A stretch of 26,967 nt of DNA, from the NCBI GenBank assembly GCA_964555935.1, contig CAZKUN010000115.1, forward strand, positions 1-26,967. The letters run 5' to 3'. Below the pieces are notes generated by a model that did no database searches, had not been told where the DNA came from, and was given only the letters and a program-made list of their open reading frames with translations. The position numbers and the translations under genes were made by a program. This document shows, in pieces, positions 9,501 through 16,217 of this stretch (positions are counted from its first letter, which is position 1; each line of letters opens with the position of its first letter). The stretch comes from CAZKUN01 sp964555935 (GTDB lineage Bacteria; Armatimonadota; Zipacnadia; Zipacnadales; VGFC01).

Positions 9501-10008
9501 TGGCGACCGGTTCTGGTTCACCACCGATGGGCACATGTGCATCGACACGCCTTACCTGGGCATCGAGCGGCTCCTGCCCTGGTTCTGCTTCAAGTACGAT
9601 GTCGAGGCTTACGAGTTCTGGGGCGTGAGCTGGTGGACGTACGATCCGTGGGATCGCGGCTGGCACTGGTACATCCGCCAGAGCCACGACGGCGAGACGT
9701 ACCGCTGGGTGCGCTACCCGAATGGCGATGGATACCTGACATATCCGGGAGACCGAATCGGCCGCACCGAGCCCGTGCCGACGATCCGCCTGATGGCGTG
9801 TCGTGAGGGGATCGAGGACTACGAGATCTTCATCGAACTGGCGAAGCGCGCGGAGAATGATCCGGCGGCGCGGGCGGTGCTGGATGAGGTGAAGAGCCTC
9901 GTCGACATGCCGAACAAGGGCGGACGGTACTCGACGGACATCATGCCGAATCCGGATGCAGTGATGGCTGCGAGGGTGAAGGCGGGGGAGGCGTTGGGCA
10001 GGCAGTAG
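6547..10008 (+). CDS. Secreted DUF4091/GH123-like glycoside hydrolase with two CBM-like domains
   Basis: A 1153-residue secreted protein. The signal peptide is residues 1-19 (ASA-Q cleavage). Two jelly-roll carbohydrate-binding-like regions lie at about 140-285 (GFANGGFE start, AWYDDAAFE end) and 429-580 (VLNASMEE start, VLLEGE end). A GH123-like beta-sandwich follows at about 605-780, then a TIM-barrel of the DUF4091 type to about residue 1115. D919-E920 in YVSDEPDAND corresponds to the adjacent Asp-Glu pair that GH123 N-acetylgalactosaminidases use for substrate-assisted catalysis, so an N-acetylhexosamine-containing polymer is a reasonable guess. The C-terminal GIEDYEIFIELAKRA segment is typical of DUF4091. 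The start overlaps the URO-D stop. The actual substrate cannot be read from sequence. Confidence 0.85.
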   Translation: MIRTSCMLMLLSGAASAQGTWHSDLSYPGGGYWPARVPVTVTNPGDTALSGAPISIEVGAAEGQADLMGMAAESVRVVGASSQEFKYEITSQAGVVKPEGALAEGDLIHCPVEVEADEETTVTIYAGNDGAWAPPERLGAGFANGGFEAGGDPLVGWKAALTDGEHRMHWQEGGAHSGEACARCEVDVGSEATWVKYTQGPIPVTPGGSYRLTAWVKGEDIVGNAGWYVHVDGEQPQVVNMHQAWDGTFDWREVSLEFTVPENGQIFSCGTLLNGTGTAWYDDAAFETVGGVGPEVAVGEVERRELERIEPGQPWAAGEEWTWRTPIVARNFGDRERENVLLSVNMHRPRTLLAKHAGWRYDLAVRIIDPQRDGVLPCTWVGGTMMVATDLPALSEKVLMVYWSPVEKPSGASVRMDLAELGAAGHSPVLNASMEEGDDDTADAWPSGIEDGNARFTVRRARGGVDGDWCLELDVPAENTTVGWVGSRQSVAVQPNTRYLLAGHIQAEGLAGGARIHGHNQKADGTLSDFGPFFSTGTTASGDSEWTLTTASFATPPDTAFLEIHLTMDTTGTLRHDGIVLLEGETATVGAIESDGGMIDAERALTVWPTNPMVKVFADDWPSVAEPQGRVDVFACRNEGEPIQIAMRAAEAGTVTVTAGALTGPGGATIAAPQIYDVGTVPIDHPMGYASSDQPSYHRLRPTSTGTDGWVGDWPDPLLPTDGEMAVAANRTQSAWLDFDIPPDAAPGKYEGEISLAFGDETTRLPVTLTVWDYVLPDRKNCQAILDLRSGPGRNIFTAPDADRWEMTEAWYRMLAEYNISPGLVEPRPGMTEVDGKMAIDYAEFDRACELLFDELNCNVAYTPWFFYSFGWAHKARGYFGHDAFTPEWKEILQGGLRDFYGHLKERGWEKYFVHYVSDEPDANDEEIHAKLAEVCDVSREAVPDVLVYSSTWRHLKDLDDSLNLWGVGPHASFPVDEIEERKTHGDRFWFTTDGHMCIDTPYLGIERLLPWFCFKYDVEAYEFWGVSWWTYDPWDRGWHWYIRQSHDGETYRWVRYPNGDGYLTYPGDRIGRTEPVPTIRLMACREGIEDYEIFIELAKRAENDPAARAVLDEVKSLVDMPNKGGRYSTDIMPNPDAVMAARVKAGEALGRQ

Positions 10009-10028
10009 TACGACAGGAGGAGAGGCAG

Positions 10029-12305
10029 ATGGCTTTGAGAGGCGGGACAGCAGGAGTAACTGTCGAGATCGGTCCACTGCGGGCAGCATTCCTCGTGCGG
10101 CACGACAGCGCCGATGAGGTGCTTGACGCGGTTCGTCTGAACACTTGGCTGTGGGGAGGAGTGAGGAATCCCATCGTCCCGGTGACCGAGGATGACGGGT
10201 TGAGCGAATTCTCCTGGCAAGTGCTGGGCCGCCACGACCCCGATCTCATCTACTGGTTCACGGAGCCTCCGTCTACGCTGGTGCGCGATCTTGACCGGGC
10301 CTTCAAGCCTCTGCGCGCGGGGCCTGCACCTACCGCAGGCCCCGATCTGAGGTCCGTGGAAGTAGCCATCGCATCGCACGCGCTGGGCGTTGACCCACCC
10401 ACCCCGGAAGATGCCACGCACTTGTGCGTACTGAGCAGTGACCTCTCGGATCACGGCGTGACCACCGTGTTGGCGTGCGAACTGGGCATGGTTGAGGACG
10501 GCGATGTGCCTGCCGTGCCGTACAGACTGGGCCAAAGGTCGTTGGCTCAGACGGGTAGTAGTATTGCCGAGTACATCCGCGTCCTTGAGGAGGCCACCCA
10601 CACACGTCCCCTTCTGAGCACCACCGAAGCATCGCTTGAAGTGCGCATCACTGGTCCGTCCTTCATCCGACGGACGGTGGTCTGCGGCACCCCTCATGAC
10701 ACAGGCGCCCTGTGCCAGTTCTGGAACCTGCGGACGATGGAGCCGCGCAAGTGGCCACGTGGGGAACCCAGTAGAGTCGTGTTCCTTCCCGTGGGGCCGG
10801 AGACGGCCGGCACCCAACTACCGGAGTTCCTGGAGTGGGTGCGGCGGGACCTGTGCTCGGAGAGTGGCGCCTTTCGATCGACGCCTGAAGTGGTGATGCA
10901 CTGCCACGGTGAGGGCACAGAGGACGCGCTGCGCGAGAGTATTGCAGAGGAACCTGAGCACGCTGTCCTCCATGACTGGCAGGCCGAGGGCTCCAAGTTC
11001 AACGTGAAGCAGCCCCCTGAGTCGCGTCTTCCCGAGGCCCCACTTCGCGTCGGGTTTGGGGGATTTCATCTGCCGCATGCAGTGGAGTGCATCTCCAAGG
11101 CGGCGGGCCGGCAGGCGACCTCCGTTCCGCGTCGGGCGCGGGATTTCGCCCTCGTGGCAGAGGTGCCGCGCGTGTTTACGGGACACGTGAGCGCGAACAT
11201 CGCGCTCCGCCTCTCAAACGCACCGCAGCTCAACCTCCCACGGCAGATCAACGCGCGTCGACTGTTCGAGGAGCCCGCAATCTGGGCAAAGGTCGGCCTC
11301 CTCCCCGCGGGGGTCCGGCGCACCATCTCCGCGACCGCGGGACACGTAGTCCTCTCCGTGTCCTTGCCGCGCGCGTTCGAGTTAGTGAGCGACATCTTCG
11401 GCGATAGCGAGATCGCGATCGAGCGCACGAGCAGCACGGGTCGAACCGAGGCCATGGCGGAAGCCGCCGGAGGACTGGACGACCTGAGCGCTACACTGGC
11501 GGGCCAGACCGCGCTCCATGTGGTGCGCAGACTGACGCCGGAGCGCACCGAAGCGGTCGCACGCCGGGTAGCAGAACACGTCGACGTGCCAGACGTTGGC
11601 GCCGTGGCCAATGCAGTCCGCGAAGCACTGGCGGCGGAGGACGTGCATGTCTTGGCGAGGCCGCCCGACCGACCAATTGATGAGCTGAAACCCCCGGGTG
11701 TGGGGCGTCCCAGTGTACTGGGCGTACTTGCCAGGATGGTCAGAGCCGGGATGGTCCTGCGCGGTGCTCGCGTGTCCTGCGCGGTGTGCGGCTGTGATGA
11801 CTACTATGCCCTCGGTGACATTGATGACCACACAACGTGTTCCGTCTGTAGGAAGCAGTTCCCACTGCCGGTATGGGACGGCCAGCACGAGACGCGCTGG
11901 CGCTATCGCCTCTCACCGGTGTATTACCCGCTAATCGACCAGGGGATGTATGCGGTGATTCTTGCACTGGCCTGGCGCAGCAACGAGTGCCGGGACATCT
12001 TCGAATGGCAGTCTGAGATCCTCCTGCCCCACCGGTCAGACGGCATTGGCGAAATCGACGTAGCCTACATTGCAGACGGCAAGTTCGGCTTTGGCGAGTG
12101 CAAGATGGGAACTGACCTGACGCCCCAGCGCGTGGAGCAGTGTGTCGCGCTGGCGAGCACCACACGCGCCGACGAGCTGCTCTTCGCCACTGCAACGAGT
12201 TTCACTGCCGAGGTGCGCGAGGCGTTAGAGAAGGCACGTGATGACGTACGGACGGTCCATGTGCTGGAGGCCGCAGATCTACTGGGCGCAGAGCCCGAGG
12301 CCTAG
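10029..12305 (+). CDS. Uncharacterised zinc-ribbon protein with PD-(D/E)XK-like nuclease motif
   Basis: A 758-residue cytoplasmic protein I cannot assign to a named family. The N-terminal part has a distinctive NTWLWGGVRNPIVPV segment (from N38) and HDPDLIYWF (from about residue 69), which look like conserved motifs of a sensor or Rossmann-like domain. The middle (about 100-570) has no recognised motif. A zinc ribbon is formed by C584-x2-C587 and C604-x2-C607. The C-terminus has E675-I-D677, then G-E690-C-K692 twelve residues later, the D-x(n)-E-x-K signature of PD-(D/E)XK nucleases. The helix after it (QRVEQCVALAST) fits that fold. It follows the glycosidase by 20 bases with its own strong AGGAGG. 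Base use in its first third looks less biased than its neighbours, so acquisition by transfer is possible. A role in restriction or phage defence is inference only. Confidence 0.75.
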   Translation: MALRGGTAGVTVEIGPLRAAFLVRHDSADEVLDAVRLNTWLWGGVRNPIVPVTEDDGLSEFSWQVLGRHDPDLIYWFTEPPSTLVRDLDRAFKPLRAGPAPTAGPDLRSVEVAIASHALGVDPPTPEDATHLCVLSSDLSDHGVTTVLACELGMVEDGDVPAVPYRLGQRSLAQTGSSIAEYIRVLEEATHTRPLLSTTEASLEVRITGPSFIRRTVVCGTPHDTGALCQFWNLRTMEPRKWPRGEPSRVVFLPVGPETAGTQLPEFLEWVRRDLCSESGAFRSTPEVVMHCHGEGTEDALRESIAEEPEHAVLHDWQAEGSKFNVKQPPESRLPEAPLRVGFGGFHLPHAVECISKAAGRQATSVPRRARDFALVAEVPRVFTGHVSANIALRLSNAPQLNLPRQINARRLFEEPAIWAKVGLLPAGVRRTISATAGHVVLSVSLPRAFELVSDIFGDSEIAIERTSSTGRTEAMAEAAGGLDDLSATLAGQTALHVVRRLTPERTEAVARRVAEHVDVPDVGAVANAVREALAAEDVHVLARPPDRPIDELKPPGVGRPSVLGVLARMVRAGMVLRGARVSCAVCGCDDYYALGDIDDHTTCSVCRKQFPLPVWDGQHETRWRYRLSPVYYPLIDQGMYAVILALAWRSNECRDIFEWQSEILLPHRSDGIGEIDVAYIADGKFGFGECKMGTDLTPQRVEQCVALASTTRADELLFATATSFTAEVREALEKARDDVRTVHVLEAADLLGAEPEA
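10319..10343 (+). repeat. Perfect inverted repeat inside the unassigned zinc-ribbon gene
   Basis: GGGGCCTGC (10319-10327) and GCAGGCCCC (10335-10343) form a perfect nine-pair stem around a seven-base loop. It lies wholly inside the coding sequence (residues around AGPAPTAGPDL), so it is probably a by-product of Pro/Gly/Ala codons, though a translation-slowing effect is possible. Confidence 0.35.
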
Positions 12306-12952
12306 CTGTCGGTCCCGTCTCGGAGGCCTTGGACTGGTTCGGGTGGCGAGTCGACTACGTCGTCTTCGGGCTCGTCGTCGGGTTCCTCGAGCCACCCATG
12401 GACGGCGTTCTTGTCCGCGATGTCGCCGGGCGTCTCATCATACCAAGCGCGGGCGAGGTCGTAGCGCTCCAGCTCGCACAACGCGCCGACCACGTAGCAT
12501 CGGGCCATCGTGTTGAGTTCGTTGATCGTCAACGCCTCGCCGCACCACTTTACGGCCTCTTCGAAGTTATCGTTCTTGTAGTAGCACTCGCCGACGTCGC
12601 GGCAGAGATCGCTGAGATCTTCGGCCGGCCCACGCATCTCGCCGGGGGCGGCGGGCAGCCGATGATATCCCTGAGCTATCAGACCCTTTGCTTGAGGGAT
12701 GAGGCTCTCGACCCGCTGTCGTCGGCGCCTGTGGGATGCCTGCCGTCCGCGCTGGCGCGTCGCGGGACTCGCGGCCATCGCTCGGTGCATGTAGGCCTGT
12801 TCGTTGCGCTGGTTGTCGGCCTCGACCATGGCCCCCACGGCGGCGGCGTCAACCGGACCCACGCCAATGAGCACCGCCCCGCACGACATGCACCGCGGAT
12901 CGGTGGCGTAGCTCTCGTCGCCGCACTTCAGGCAAAGCACCATCGCAGCCAT
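12302..12952 (-). CDS. Zinc-ribbon TPR protein
   Basis: A 216-residue protein with an N-terminal zinc ribbon (C7-x2-C10, C21-x2-C24), a basic linker (RQRGRQASHRRRRQR, about residues 45-60) and tetratricopeptide-like repeats at about 115-175 (YYKNDNFEEAVKWCGEALTI and the following pair). The tail is acidic. TPR proteins usually mediate protein contacts; the partner is unknown. The start at 12952 is chosen over an upstream in-frame ATG at 13021 because AAGGGG precedes it and the zinc ribbon starts immediately after. Its stop codon overlaps the stop of the convergent nuclease-like gene: both TAGs share the palindrome CTAG at 12302-12305. Confidence 0.7.
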   Translation of the reverse strand: MAAMVLCLKCGDESYATDPRCMSCGAVLIGVGPVDAAAVGAMVEADNQRNEQAYMHRAMAASPATRQRGRQASHRRRRQRVESLIPQAKGLIAQGYHRLPAAPGEMRGPAEDLSDLCRDVGECYYKNDNFEEAVKWCGEALTINELNTMARCYVVGALCELERYDLARAWYDETPGDIADKNAVHGWLEEPDDEPEDDVVDSPPEPVQGLRDGTDS

Positions 12953-13023
12953 CGCGTCAGATCCCCTTAGTCGATTCGGGCAGCACGGATGCAGCCGCGT
13001 CGCCATGGCCTCAATACTCATTT

Positions 13024-13116
13024 ACCGCACGACGTGCGGGATCTCACATGATTATGACTGGCCCCGCTTTCGATACGTCAGCAACTGGGCCTGTCGCGGA
13101 AACTCGCGGAGTTTCC
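13024..13116. repeat. Two hairpins between TPR and nitroreductase genes
   Basis: The 215-base gap between the TPR start and the nitroreductase stop holds no convincing gene. It contains two perfect inverted repeats: CCGCAC/GTGCGG (13024-13029 and 13033-13038, three-base loop) and GGAAACTC/GAGTTTCC (13098-13105 and 13109-13116, loop GCG). The second could terminate minus-strand transcription from the nitroreductase, although no U tract follows it. Confidence 0.4.
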
Positions 13117-13167
13117 CTGGAGATCCGACCTACGGGGAGTCTGGCGTCGCCCTCGGTCGACTGGGGT

Positions 13168-14025
13168 CTATCGCCAGCTGACGTTGGGGGGCTCTCGTTC
13201 GGGGATTCCGGTGAAATGCTCCAGGGGGTAGCCCATGACGAGGACATAGTAGACTTGGTTGCCGGCGGGGATGCCGAGCTGCTCGCGGAGGTCGTCGCGG
13301 CAGCGCAGAGCGTCGGATGCGAAGCCGATCATGCAGGAGGCCAGCCCGCTGGCCTCGGCCATGAGCGTTAGGGTGAGCGAGGCGAACGCGCACGTCGCCT
13401 CGGGCATTACGACGTGTTTGTCCGAGTGAACCACCACGACGACCGGCGCCTCGAAGAACAGACGGTCGCGCCCGGCGTCGATGCTCTTGACGAAGGCGGG
13501 AATGGCGGCGCGGATGTGAGGGTGGTCCGCGGCCTCGGGGATGTGGCCTAGCGCCATGACTCGCTCGACGCTGTTCTCCTTGTCCGCCAGCGCGTCCGCG
13601 AAGGCGCGGTAATGCTCCTCGATCGCCAGTCGCAACTCGTCGCGCGCTGATTGGCTCGTGAAGACAATGTACTCTTGCGTCTGCGCGTTCGCTGCCGTCG
13701 GCGCCCAGCGCGCCGCGTCGAGCAGCTCCTCAAGCAGTTCACGCGGGACCGGCTCGGGCTTGTAGCGGCGAACGGTCCGACGCTTCAGAAGGAGGGCCTT
13801 GAGGACTTCGGGTGAGGGAGGATCGGTGTCGATTTGGGAGAGTTCGGCGCCCTCGGGGCCCGAGATCGCGCCGGTCGGACAGATGGCGATGCAGTGGCCA
13901 CAGGCGAGGCAGGCCACCCTTCCGATGCGGATGACATCGCCGCGCATGCGTACCATGTCGCTCGGACAGGTACTGATGCAGGCGCCGCAGAGGGTGCACT
14001 TCTCGGCATCGACGGTTAGTCGCAT
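13168..14025 (-). CDS. Ferredoxin-nitroreductase fusion protein
   Basis: A 285-residue cytoplasmic redox protein. The N-terminus is a two-cluster ferredoxin: C10-x2-C13-x2-C16-x3-C20 and C39-x2-C42-x2-C45-x3-C49, each followed by proline, which should hold two [4Fe-4S] clusters. From about residue 75 it is an FMN-dependent nitroreductase domain: RRTVRRYKPEPVP is the characteristic FMN-binding entry, AARWAPTAANAQTQEYIVF follows, and EASGLASCMIGF lies near the C-terminus. Such fusions pass electrons from ferredoxin to FMN to reduce nitro, quinone or similar compounds; the substrate is unknown. AGGGAT precedes the ATG. It lies 41 bases after the uronate-isomerase-like gene and probably shares its transcript. 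Confidence 0.88.
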   Translation of the reverse strand: MRLTVDAEKCTLCGACISTCPSDMVRMRGDVIRIGRVACLACGHCIAICPTGAISGPEGAELSQIDTDPPSPEVLKALLLKRRTVRRYKPEPVPRELLEELLDAARWAPTAANAQTQEYIVFTSQSARDELRLAIEEHYRAFADALADKENSVERVMALGHIPEAADHPHIRAAIPAFVKSIDAGRDRLFFEAPVVVVVHSDKHVVMPEATCAFASLTLTLMAEASGLASCMIGFASDALRCRDDLREQLGIPAGNQVYYVLVMGYPLEHFTGIPEREPPNVSWR

Positions 14026-14066
14026 GTTCTATCCCTGATGACCCGACATCGCGCGCCGCCTATCGG

Positions 14067-15326
14067 CTACGCAACGAAGTCGGCCAGATTCTGCGAGAAG
14101 ATTGCGGTGACATCGGCCTGGATGCGCGCCTCATCGAGCGGCCAGCCCGTCGCCATCAGCTCGGCGTACTTCTCCTTCAACACCTGAGCGATGATCAATC
14201 GCGAGTGATCCCACTTGTAGATGAGCTGATCGAGGATGCGCGCGTCCGAGTGCTGCGGGATCACGCTGAATCCGAGCAGCTCAAACCTCATGCGGGTCAT
14301 CTCAGTGATTATGCTCGGGTTGTTCAGGAACCACCAGCACCCGAAGGGCAGGAGGTTCGGGAATTTGCGCGACGTGACGCACAATTCGTGCTGGTTCTCC
14401 TTGGCGAGAATGGTGACCATGAACTTCACGTCCGGGTTCTCGCGGCAGAGGTGTTGGAGCGGGGCCATGTCCCAATTGCCGACGCCGTCGCCCGCGAGCT
14501 GGAGGTCCGGATTCACCAGCCTCTTCACGCCGACCATCATCGCGAAGGGAATTCCTCGGTCGCGACAGAGCGGCAGAACGCACTCGGTGATGATCTTCGA
14601 GCGGGCATCGTCGACGGGGTAGGCGAAATCGTTCGGCAATGATACGGCCAAGTACGTCGGCTTCATCCGGTCGGCCCAGTCATCGAGGAAGCGACGGACT
14701 TCCTTGAGCGTTCCGATGTCGAGGGCCGGCTGGACATCGTAGTGCCAGGCGCGGAGCTTCTCGTAGGCCTGCTGCCAGGAGTTCAGCAGCGTGTCGATGC
14801 GCATGGCGGCCCTGAAGCGAGGGTCGGCGTCGGGACCCGACATCCACACCTCATGCTCAGCCTGGTCAAACGGGTCGTTGGTCATGACGACCGCGCTGAC
14901 GTTTGAGACCTCGAGGACTTTGTCGATGTGCTCCTCGACGGTCACGTCGGCAAAGTACTCGCGGGCGGATGTCAGCGAGTTCGGCCCGACCTCGATTCCA
15001 AGCTTGCGGAGCGTGGTCAGGACGCCGCGCCGGGCTTCGGAAATGGGGCACGTCTCGACGAAGAGCTTCTGCCAGATGTGCTCGGCGCGCTTGGCCGGCT
15101 CCATGGCCCAGTATTCGGTCGGAGTGACGGAGCGGTCGGCGCGGAGCACCTCGGCGATAAGGTAGTGGTATGAGACCAGCTCGTCGACACCCCAAAGGAG
15201 GAGTGGACCGAAGGCCGGCGTGAAGACGTGCGTGTGCGCGTCGACGATGGGCGTGTCGGCCACGATGCGGTCGACGGCGCCGGCGAGCTGGTCGGCGTTG
15301 GTGATCGCGGCGGAAACCTCGGACAT
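14067..15326 (-). CDS. Uronate-isomerase-like amidohydrolase
   Basis: A 419-residue TIM-barrel amidohydrolase without a signal peptide. D29-A-H31-T-H33 is the metal motif at strand 1. AAMRIDTLLNSW, GCWWFLNNPSII and HSDARILDQLIYKWDHSRL (about residues 355-375) resemble the RxDxLLN, WWF and DSRS segments of uronate isomerase (UxaC), so this is likely a divergent member of that family rather than a hydrolase. Canonical UxaC is about 470 residues, so it is shorter and the substrate may differ (glucuronate, galacturonate or another sugar acid). The start follows GAGGAG. It is the first gene of a minus-strand pair with the nitroreductase and is divergent from the CvpA-like gene. Confidence 0.75.
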   Translation of the reverse strand: MSEVSAAITNADQLAGAVDRIVADTPIVDAHTHVFTPAFGPLLLWGVDELVSYHYLIAEVLRADRSVTPTEYWAMEPAKRAEHIWQKLFVETCPISEARRGVLTTLRKLGIEVGPNSLTSAREYFADVTVEEHIDKVLEVSNVSAVVMTNDPFDQAEHEVWMSGPDADPRFRAAMRIDTLLNSWQQAYEKLRAWHYDVQPALDIGTLKEVRRFLDDWADRMKPTYLAVSLPNDFAYPVDDARSKIITECVLPLCRDRGIPFAMMVGVKRLVNPDLQLAGDGVGNWDMAPLQHLCRENPDVKFMVTILAKENQHELCVTSRKFPNLLPFGCWWFLNNPSIITEMTRMRFELLGFSVIPQHSDARILDQLIYKWDHSRLIIAQVLKEKYAELMATGWPLDEARIQADVTAIFSQNLADFVA

Positions 15327-15505
15327 GAGTCTCGCTCCTCAGGGCGCTAGCGGAATAGGGACAGCAATCGCATCGAGCCCGGAAGCCCGACTAACATTGC
15401 GATATCGGCAGCATCCGACTATTCCGCCGACGAGCGGTTCTTCCCTGCCGGCCCGGCCGTTCTTACGTGGTTTGGCGGCCCAATCACAGCCCTGAGTCGG
15501 GTTTC

Positions 15506-15535
15506 TTGACTTCACGTTGACCTCTTGAGTATAAT
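15506..15535 (+). promoter_or_regulatory. Sigma70-type promoter of the CvpA-DUF4342-SigH operon
   Basis: TTGACT (15506-15511) and TATAAT (15530-15535) are separated by 18 bases, a near-consensus housekeeping promoter. It points at the CvpA-like gene 157 bases downstream. The 11 bases GGTTTCTTGAC (15500-15510) recur exactly ahead of rpsB. The rest of the divergent gap, 15327-15499, shows no gene and no clear minus-strand promoter. Confidence 0.75.
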
Positions 15536-15544
15536 GCTTCCGCT

Positions 15545-15634
15545 GTGGTGGCTTGGGGGAGTGACCGTGGCATGTTCCAGAGGGGCCTGATGTCGTAGGA
15601 TACGACGCGACGCACTTATTCATCACACTACCAC
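15545..15634 (+). promoter_or_regulatory. Structured leader before the CvpA-like gene
   Basis: Transcription from the TATAAT at 15530 should give a leader of about 150 bases with no long reading frame. It can fold: GTCGTA (15592-15597) pairs with TACGAC (15601-15606), and GTGGTGG (15545-15551) can close a larger domain with CTACCAC (15628-15634), one G-U pair included. I recognise no Rfam class. It is either a cis-regulatory leader or a small RNA start. Confidence 0.35.
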
Positions 15635-15691
15635 CTCGCAGAACACGCGTCCCTCGTCGGCCCTACTCTACCGGAGCAGAAAGCGCCAGCT

Positions 15692-16183
15692 ATGACGCTT
15701 CTGGATGTCGCTTCGGTCGCGCTTTTCGTCATACTTGGCTTCGTGGAATCGAAGCGCAGTGCCCCCACTGCCGCTGTCGATCTCGGCTTGGCGCTGATTG
15801 GCCTGTCGATCGCGAAACGGTTGGCGGTTGCTGGCATCCTGACGACGATGTCAGTCGGCGCGGGTTTCGCACTCTGGTTCGTTCTGCTGATGATCGTCGC
15901 AGGTATCGCGGGTTGGGTCTTCGACAACCACACGAAGTGGGACATCGGACCGTACGACGGCCCGTTGGCGGGGATCCTGGGCACGATCACAGGACTGGTT
16001 CTAGCACACGGGATGTTTCACACGGCAGTACTGATGGGCGGAGATGCCGCCGCGATGATGAAGGCATCGCTTCTCAGCGGGGAGATTTACAACCTCAACA
16101 CGCTGAAAGCAATCGGTGGCATGTTCGGCAACCTCGGCTCAGGTCCTCGGATCGGGGACGAGGTCAAAGACCAGATGCAGTAG
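15692..16183 (+). CDS. CvpA-like multi-pass membrane protein
   Basis: A 163-residue hydrophobic protein with about four membrane segments (roughly 4-19, 28-46, 50-76 and 90-113) and a hydrophilic C-terminal tail. The MTLLDV start, early Gly, and late glycine-rich DGPLAGILGTITGLVLAHG segment resemble CvpA family proteins, which are about 160-180 residues and are involved in envelope functions. No catalytic motif is present. The Shine-Dalgarno is poor (GGAG 15 bases upstream). It is the first gene of a compact operon with the DUF4342 and SigH-like genes. A generic membrane protein of other origin remains possible. Confidence 0.6.
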   Translation: MTLLDVASVALFVILGFVESKRSAPTAAVDLGLALIGLSIAKRLAVAGILTTMSVGAGFALWFVLLMIVAGIAGWVFDNHTKWDIGPYDGPLAGILGTITGLVLAHGMFHTAVLMGGDAAAMMKASLLSGEIYNLNTLKAIGGMFGNLGSGPRIGDEVKDQMQ

Positions 16184-16217
16184 ACCCTAAGCCGTAGCGA
16201 CCGGTGAGGGCGATTGC

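Noticed and set aside
12953..13021. N-terminal extension of the TPR protein
   Set aside because: The upstream residues have no ribosome-binding site and precede the zinc ribbon with low-complexity sequence; AAGGGG supports the start at 12952.
13048..13371. 107-codon plus-strand frame
   Set aside because: Mostly antisense to the conserved C-terminus of the nitroreductase and lacks a ribosome-binding site.
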